A DNA stretch of 64,000 nucleotides from Streptomyces sp. NRRL F-6676 (GTDB lineage: Bacteria > Actinomycetota > Actinomycetes > Streptomycetales > Streptomycetaceae): the NCBI RefSeq assembly GCF_000725625.1, contig NZ_JOHS01000037.1, positions 1-64,000 on the forward strand, given 5' to 3'. Below are positions 59,919-64,000 of the stretch, one piece after another (within the stretch, counting starts at the first letter, position 1; each line of letters begins with the position of its first letter). A program made the position numbers and the translations under genes. The notes under the pieces are model-generated. The model ran no database searches. It worked only from the letters and a program-made list of their open reading frames with translations, and had not been told where the DNA came from.

Positions 59919-60815
59919 TCACCGGCCGTAACCGGCGGTCAGACCGCTGAGCAACTGCCGGCGCCCGAAGACGTAGAGCGCCAGGATGGGCGCCGTCGTG
60001 AGGACGACGGCGGCGAGCACGGCGGGGACGTTCACCCCGTACTGGCCCTGGAACGACCACAGGGCCAGCGGAAGCGTCCGCTTCGACGGGCTCTGGGTGA
60101 GGATCAGCGGCAGCAGGAAGCCGTTCCAGATGGTCAGCGCGTTGTAGACGGACACGGTGGTCAGGGCCGGCCGGCTCAGCGGCGCCGCCAGCCGCCACAG
60201 GGTCGTCCACTCGGTGGCCCCGTCGACCCGCATGGAGTCGAAGAGTTCCTTGGGCACGTCACGGAGGAAGTTGGACAGCACCAGCACGGACAGCGGGATG
60301 GCGAAGGCGATCGACGGCAGGATCAGCGCCAGCAGACTGTCGTACAGATGCAGCTTGATGATGATCAGGTACACCGGGATGACCGTCGCCTGCAACGGAA
60401 TGGCGAGGCCCATCAGGAACAGGCCGTTGACGGTCCGCAGGAACCTGAAGCGCCAGCCGCGCACGATCGCGTAGGCGGCCATGAAGGAGACCGCGACGGC
60501 CGGTATCACCGCACCGGCGGCGACCACGACGCTGTTGACGAAGTAGGTCGGGAAGTCGGAGTCGATGACCATCTGGTAGTTGTCCAGCGTGGGGTCGCCC
60601 GGCGGCACCATCGGATTGCTCGCGTAGTAGGCGCTCTTCTCCTTCAGACTGGTGATGAGCACCCAGTACAGGGGCAGGGCGACGACGGCGAGCCAGAGCC
60701 AGCCGGCCAGACCGCCGGCCCAGTTGCGCCGGCGGGCCGCCGGACGGGAGCGGCGCCGCCCCTCGCGCTGCGCGGTCTTCTCCGGCCGCTCGGGCTTGGT
60801 CAGCGTGGTGGTCAC
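59919..60815 (-). CDS. bxlG: ABC sugar transporter permease (MalG type; BxlG-like)
   Basis: 298 residues from a GTG at 60815, one base after the BxlF-like stop codon. Six transmembrane segments, EAA loop KELFDSMRVDGATEWTTLWR near 190, and a MalG-type end RRQLLSGLTAGYGR. With the SBP and BxlF it forms an importer whose gene order matches the bxl xylobiose system. The gap to the broken GH3 gene is 40 bases. Confidence 0.9.
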   Translation of the reverse strand: MTTTLTKPERPEKTAQREGRRRSRPAARRRNWAGGLAGWLWLAVVALPLYWVLITSLKEKSAYYASNPMVPPGDPTLDNYQMVIDSDFPTYFVNSVVVAAGAVIPAVAVSFMAAYAIVRGWRFRFLRTVNGLFLMGLAIPLQATVIPVYLIIIKLHLYDSLLALILPSIAFAIPLSVLVLSNFLRDVPKELFDSMRVDGATEWTTLWRLAAPLSRPALTTVSVYNALTIWNGFLLPLILTQSPSKRTLPLALWSFQGQYGVNVPAVLAAVVLTTAPILALYVFGRRQLLSGLTAGYGR

Positions 60816-60816
60816 G

Positions 60817-61719
60817 TCAGGCCCCCTCGAGTTGGCTCTCACCGGCGTCCCGGCCCCCCAGCCTGCGCAGCAGCAGGGCGAGGGCCAGGCCCACCAGGAC
60901 GAGGATGACGGCGATGGCGCTGGCCGGCCCCATCAGGTTGGCCTGGAAACCCCGTTTGTACATGTCCAGTGCGAGGACCCGGGTCGCGTCCCCGGGACCG
61001 CCCTCGGTCAGGATGAAGATCAGGTCGAAGAAGGTCAGCGACCCCACCACCATGAGCGTCGAGGAGGTGATGACGGTGTACTTCAGCTGCGGCAGCGTGA
61101 TGCTGAAGAACTGCCGGACCCGGCCGGCGCCGTCCAGCTGCGCCGCCTCGTACAACGACTGCGGGATCTGCCGGACCGCGCCCTGGTAGAGCAGCGAGTG
61201 GAACGGGACGAACTGCCAGGAGACGACGAAGATCACCAGGCCGAAGGCGAGCCACGGGCGGCCCAGCCAGTCCTGGCTGAGGAAGCCGATCCCCAGCCCG
61301 TGACCGATCCCGAAGTTGGGGTCCAGCAGCGCCTTGTACGTGAGCGCGATGGCCGCGGAGCTGAGCAGCAGCGGCACGAAGTACACCACGCCCAGCACCG
61401 CGCGGTAGCGCTGGCTGCCGGCCAGGAACGCGCCGAGCAGCACGCTCAGCGGCGTCTGCACCGCCCAGGACACGGCCATGACCAGGAACGTCACCCACAG
61501 GGCGTGCGGCAGCCCGGGGTTGGTGAGCACCGCGCGCCAGCTGGTCAGCCCCGAGGGATGGATGCCGCCGATCCCGTCCCAGGTGGTGAAGCTCAGCGCG
61601 AAGACACCGAGGAGCGGGATCACGGCGAAGCCGACGAAGAACACCAGCGCCGGCGCCGCGAGCCACGGCAGGATGCTGCGCGGCTCGCGGCGCGGCGGAG
61701 GACTGGTCAGTGTGCTCAT
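60817..61719 (-). CDS. bxlF: ABC sugar transporter permease (MalF type; BxlF-like)
   Basis: 300 residues, six transmembrane segments, EAA loop QSLYEAAQLDGAGRVRQFFS near 185. The ATG overlaps the SBP stop codon (ATGA), so translation is coupled. Chain order SBP-F-G-GH3 matches bxlEFGA, described for xylobiose uptake in Streptomyces thermoviolaceus. Other oligosaccharides are possible. Confidence 0.9.
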   Translation of the reverse strand: MSTLTSPPPRREPRSILPWLAAPALVFFVGFAVIPLLGVFALSFTTWDGIGGIHPSGLTSWRAVLTNPGLPHALWVTFLVMAVSWAVQTPLSVLLGAFLAGSQRYRAVLGVVYFVPLLLSSAAIALTYKALLDPNFGIGHGLGIGFLSQDWLGRPWLAFGLVIFVVSWQFVPFHSLLYQGAVRQIPQSLYEAAQLDGAGRVRQFFSITLPQLKYTVITSSTLMVVGSLTFFDLIFILTEGGPGDATRVLALDMYKRGFQANLMGPASAIAVILVLVGLALALLLRRLGGRDAGESQLEGA

Positions 61720-63029
61720 TTGCCGATGACCGCGTTCATGTTGGCGGCGAAGGTCTTCGGCGAGACGGACCGCTGGAACAGCTTGGCGATGTTGTCCAGC
61801 AGCGTCTCCGCCGCCGTCGGACTGAGCGCCTGGTCCCAGGACTGGGCGAACGTCTTGGCCTTGCTGGCGACGTCGTAGGTGAACTTCAGGAACTCGGCGT
61901 CGTCGGAGGCCGCCAACTGCTTCTCGGTGCCGAGCAGCAGCGGGACCGCGCCGGTGCCGATCCAGTTCTTCACCTCGGCCGGCTGGAGGACGCCCTTGGT
62001 GAAGTAGTCCTTGGCGATCTTCTTCTGCTCGGCGCTGGCCTTGGAGGAGATGTACAGATACTGGCCGGGGTTGCCGACGGTGTTGCTCGGGTCGCCCTTG
62101 CCGCCGTCGACGGGCGGGAAGTTCATGAAACCGAGCCCGTCATCGGCGACGAAGTGCCCTCCGTCGGCCTTCTGGATGCCGTACGACCAGGAACCGTGCA
62201 GCATCATCGCGGCCCTGCCGGAGTAGAGCAGCGCCTGGTCGGCGTTGGAGTCCGCGGTGATCGAGGAGAAGCCCTTGACGAAGCCGCCCGCCTTGATCAG
62301 CTCCTGCACCTTGCCGAGCGCGTCCAGGGCCGCCGGGTTGGACCACGCGTCCTTCTCGCCGTCGAAGACGGCCTGGAACACCTCGGGGCCGCCGATGCGG
62401 TCGAAGAGGAACTCCAGCCACATCATGTTCGTCCACCGCGACTGGCCGCCCAGGGAGAAGGGCGCGATGTTCTTGGCGTTGAACTTGGGCACCAGGTCCA
62501 TGATGTCGCCCCAGGACTGCGGGGGTTCGACGCCGACCTTCTCGAAGACCTTCTTGTTGTAGTAGAGGACGATCGGCTGCACCGTCTCGCACGGCATCGC
62601 GTAGATCTTGCCGTCGATCGTCGCTGGGCCGAACGAGGACGGGAACAGCCGCTTCTTGACCTCCGGGTGGTCGCCGAACCACGACGTGAGGTCCTCGACC
62701 TGCCCCGCCTTCACATAGCTGCGCAGCGTGCCGCCGCCCCAGCCCCAGATGAGCGTGGGCGCCTTCCCGGCGCCGATGGCCGTCTTGATCTTCGTCTTGT
62801 AGGCGTCGTTCTGGAAGGTGGTGCCCTTGATCCGCTCGTCGGAATGAGCCTCGTTGAACGCGTCCAGGGCCTTGGTCCTGACGCCTTCCTGGGGCTGGCC
62901 GCTGAGGTACCAGTACGAGGCCTTGTCGCTCTTGCCGGGCCCCGACGAGCCGCACGCCGACAGCGCCGCGGAGACCGGGACGGCGGCCGCCATGCCGAGG
63001 AGGGTACGTCGAGAGAGGGGGTTCGCCAT
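61716..63029 (-). CDS. bxlE: ABC transporter sugar-binding lipoprotein (BxlE-like)
   Basis: 437 residues. A twin-arginine-like lipoprotein signal, SRRTLLGMAAAVPVSAAL, leads to the lipobox LSAC (cysteine near 26). The solute-binding fold follows: TLIWGWGGGTLRSYVKAGQV, YAMPCETVQPIVLYYNKKV and FSLGGQSRWTNMMWLEFLFD. It is the first gene of the bxl-like operon, under a good promoter and a CGAAAA/TTTTCG palindrome. The ligand is presumed to be xylobiose or a similar disaccharide. Confidence 0.9.
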   Translation of the reverse strand: MANPLSRRTLLGMAAAVPVSAALSACGSSGPGKSDKASYWYLSGQPQEGVRTKALDAFNEAHSDERIKGTTFQNDAYKTKIKTAIGAGKAPTLIWGWGGGTLRSYVKAGQVEDLTSWFGDHPEVKKRLFPSSFGPATIDGKIYAMPCETVQPIVLYYNKKVFEKVGVEPPQSWGDIMDLVPKFNAKNIAPFSLGGQSRWTNMMWLEFLFDRIGGPEVFQAVFDGEKDAWSNPAALDALGKVQELIKAGGFVKGFSSITADSNADQALLYSGRAAMMLHGSWSYGIQKADGGHFVADDGLGFMNFPPVDGGKGDPSNTVGNPGQYLYISSKASAEQKKIAKDYFTKGVLQPAEVKNWIGTGAVPLLLGTEKQLAASDDAEFLKFTYDVASKAKTFAQSWDQALSPTAAETLLDNIAKLFQRSVSPKTFAANMNAVIGK

Positions 63030-63074
63030 GTGCTTCTCCGCACTCGAGAGCCGTCGGCTACTCGTGAGTCGTGT

Positions 63075-63087
63075 CGAAAACTTTTCG
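63075..63087. promoter_or_regulatory. LacI-type operator 1, bxl-like operon
   Basis: CGAAAA-C-TTTTCG is a perfect 6-1-6 palindrome 46 bases upstream of the SBP ATG. It lies downstream of the predicted transcription start (about 63122), where a repressor would block elongation. It carries the same CGAAA half-site as the operator at 63241. Confidence 0.7.
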
Positions 63088-63128
63088 AAACAGCAATCGT
63101 CGAACTTGTCCGCGAACTCGGTGCACGC

Positions 63129-63158
63129 AAATTAGGTACCGGGCCGAAGCCCTGTCAA
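63129..63158 (-). promoter_or_regulatory. Promoter of the bxl-like operon
   Basis: On the minus strand TTGACA (63158-63153) and TAATTT (63134-63129) are separated by 18 bases. This is an excellent consensus promoter directed at the SBP gene. Confidence 0.7.
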
Positions 63159-63240
63159 GGTATGTGCAGAGGCGTTATCAAGGTGGAGTTCGGGCCCGCG
63201 CTGCCGGGCGGGGGCGACTTCCGAGTAACCTTGGCAGGGA

Positions 63241-63255
63241 TCGAAACAGTTTCGA
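63241..63255. promoter_or_regulatory. LacI-type operator 2
   Basis: TCGAAAC-A-GTTTCGA is a perfect 7-1-7 palindrome with half-site CGAAA in common with 63075-63087. It sits about 80 bases upstream of the SBP promoter -35 on the lacI side, fitting control of both transcripts. Confidence 0.75.
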
Positions 63256-63439
63256 AAGGACTCGGCGAAGGGCGGGCCGACGCGGGAGCTGCGGCCGACG
63301 CGCCGTCGGTGCAGGTCATGCCGCGACGGCCCGGCCCGCCGCCGCCCGCGCCGGACCGCGCCCGGACGGGCACGGCGCCGGATTGCCGTACGGTTGACCG
63401 GTTCCCCCCACGCGACCGGCAGCTCACCGCTCTGGTGGA

Positions 63440-63636
63440 ACCGATGCGATCCGGTGACCGGATGACGATCCGGTGGACTCGATGTCGGTCCGGCGGCACC
63501 GATGCCGGTCCGGTGGACTCGATGGCGATCCGGCGGCACCGATGCCGGTCCGGTGGAACCGATGCCGGTCCGGTGGAACTGATGCCGGTCCGGTGTACCG
63601 ATGCCGATCCGGCGGAACCGATGCTGAGAGGAACCG
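63440..63636 (+). repeat. 20-bp minisatellite ending at the lacI start codon
   Basis: Nine units of about 20 bases (consensus ACCGATGCCGGTCCGGTGGA) run from 63440 to 63616, with alternate units beginning CTCGATG. A truncated 16-base unit (63617-63632) carries GAGAGGA, the lacI ribosome site. A last ACCG at 63633-63636 leads straight into the ATG. The start codon is thus the GATG of the repeat. The array sits in the lacI leader, between the operator and the gene. Confidence 0.9.
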
Positions 63637-64000
63637 ATGCGACCGAACGCCAGGCGCACCACTTTGGCGGACATCGCCCAAGCGGCCGGGGTCTCCGTGG
63701 CGACCGTGTCCAAAGTGGTCAACGGCCGCGGTGACGTGGCGCCGGGCACCCGCACACGGGTGCAGGAACTGCTGCACCTGCACGACTACCTCGCGCCCGT
63801 CTTCCGCCACACCGAGGCCGTCGAGAGCCCGACCATCGAGGTGCAGTTCCAGGGCGGCCTCAAGGCATACGTGGCCGAGACACTGGAAGGCATCGTCGAC
63901 TCCGCGGCCGAACTGGGCGCCTCGGTGGTGATCAGCAAGGCCACCCTCGCCCCGCACTGGGCCCGGGACCTGGTCTCGGCCGGACGCCGCGCCCTGATCG
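63637..64000 (+). CDS. bxlR: LacI-family transcriptional regulator (BxlR-like), partial
   Basis: The first 121 codons; the gene runs off the window end. HTH: TTLADIAQAAGVSVATVSKV then VNGRGDVAPGTRTRVQELL. The usual hinge sequence (YxPN-xAR) is replaced by HLHDYLAPVFRHTEA. A ligand domain starts IEVQFQGGLKAYVAETLEGI. It is divergent from the SBP-permease-GH3 operon with two CGAAA palindromes between, so repression of that operon in the absence of xylo-oligosaccharide is the likely role. GAGAGGA precedes the ATG. Confidence 0.88.
   Translation, partial: MRPNARRTTLADIAQAAGVSVATVSKVVNGRGDVAPGTRTRVQELLHLHDYLAPVFRHTEAVESPTIEVQFQGGLKAYVAETLEGIVDSAAELGASVVISKATLAPHWARDLVSAGRRALI

Noticed and set aside
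63440..63632. CRISPR-like repeat array
   Set aside because: Units are contiguous 20-mers without unique spacers; this is a minisatellite.

Overview
The window is chromosomal DNA from a high-GC actinomycete, almost certainly a Streptomyces. The grounds are the strong third-position G/C bias, the GTG starts, the WhiJ-type HTH/DUF397/ATPase cluster, the MurT-GatD pair, the ATP-dependent LigB-type ligase, and the rarity of TTA leucine codons (I found them in only one gene). No rRNA, tRNA, CRISPR array, integrase or transposase was recognised. The window opens inside an intergenic repeat and closes inside a lacI-type gene.

Layout. (1) 1-3274: methylarginine/ornithine catabolism (ddaH-rocD) with an Lrp/AsnC regulator. 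(2) 3362-7561: an operon of LytTR response regulator, small membrane protein, SSS-family symporter and LytS-type kinase. (3) 7575-13481: small envelope proteins, a CtaG-like protein, pfkA, murT-gatD (lipid II amidation) and a peptide deformylase. (4) 13498-21279: a TetR/acyl-CoA dehydrogenase pair, a semialdehyde dehydrogenase, NUDIX-LigB, and a thioredoxin-reductase-like flavoprotein divergent from an HTH-cupin regulator. (5) 21354-24083: a 909-residue fusion with two ADP-ribosylglycohydrolase-type domains around a dual-specificity phosphatase signature. (6) 24382-32544: an MDR oxidoreductase with two acyl-CoA dehydrogenases, a phosphodiester glycosidase family protein, a DUF779 protein and phosphoketolase. 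(7) 32602-40485: the most accessory-looking stretch, with a WhiJ-type cluster, an 1101-residue nuclease-methyltransferase carrying two TTA codons, an ArsR operon with a clear operator, and a MerR head fused to a sliding-clamp-like body. (8) 40573-45704: MarR and FAD monooxygenase, then a polyprenyl synthase with an MpaB/DUF2236 oxygenase. (9) 45870-54228: a LacI-controlled glycan locus (ABC importer, secreted GH76-like enzyme, GH13 glucosidase). (10) 54229-57644: scrambled remnants of a GntR/FadR regulator, a 19-bp palindrome, an IlvD/Edd-family dehydratase and an FAH-family enzyme. (11) 57672-64000: a bxl-type xylobiose operon (SBP, two permeases, GH3) divergent from a LacI gene. The GH3 gene is broken by an out-of-frame internal deletion.

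The right third reads as plant or fungal polysaccharide use. One importer is linked to alpha-1,6-type glycosidases and another to a beta-xylosidase type enzyme, and an IlvD/Edd plus FAH pair could feed pentonates into a non-phosphorylative route. Both LacI genes have well-formed palindromes next to their transport operons. The strongest unusual signals are the ARH-DSP-ARH fusion, the MerR-clamp fusion, the TTA-containing restriction-modification gene, the prenyl synthase/MpaB pair, the broken GH3 gene, and a 20-bp minisatellite that runs into the start codon of the terminal lacI gene. A dispersed palindromic intergenic element occurs four times next to gene 3' ends.
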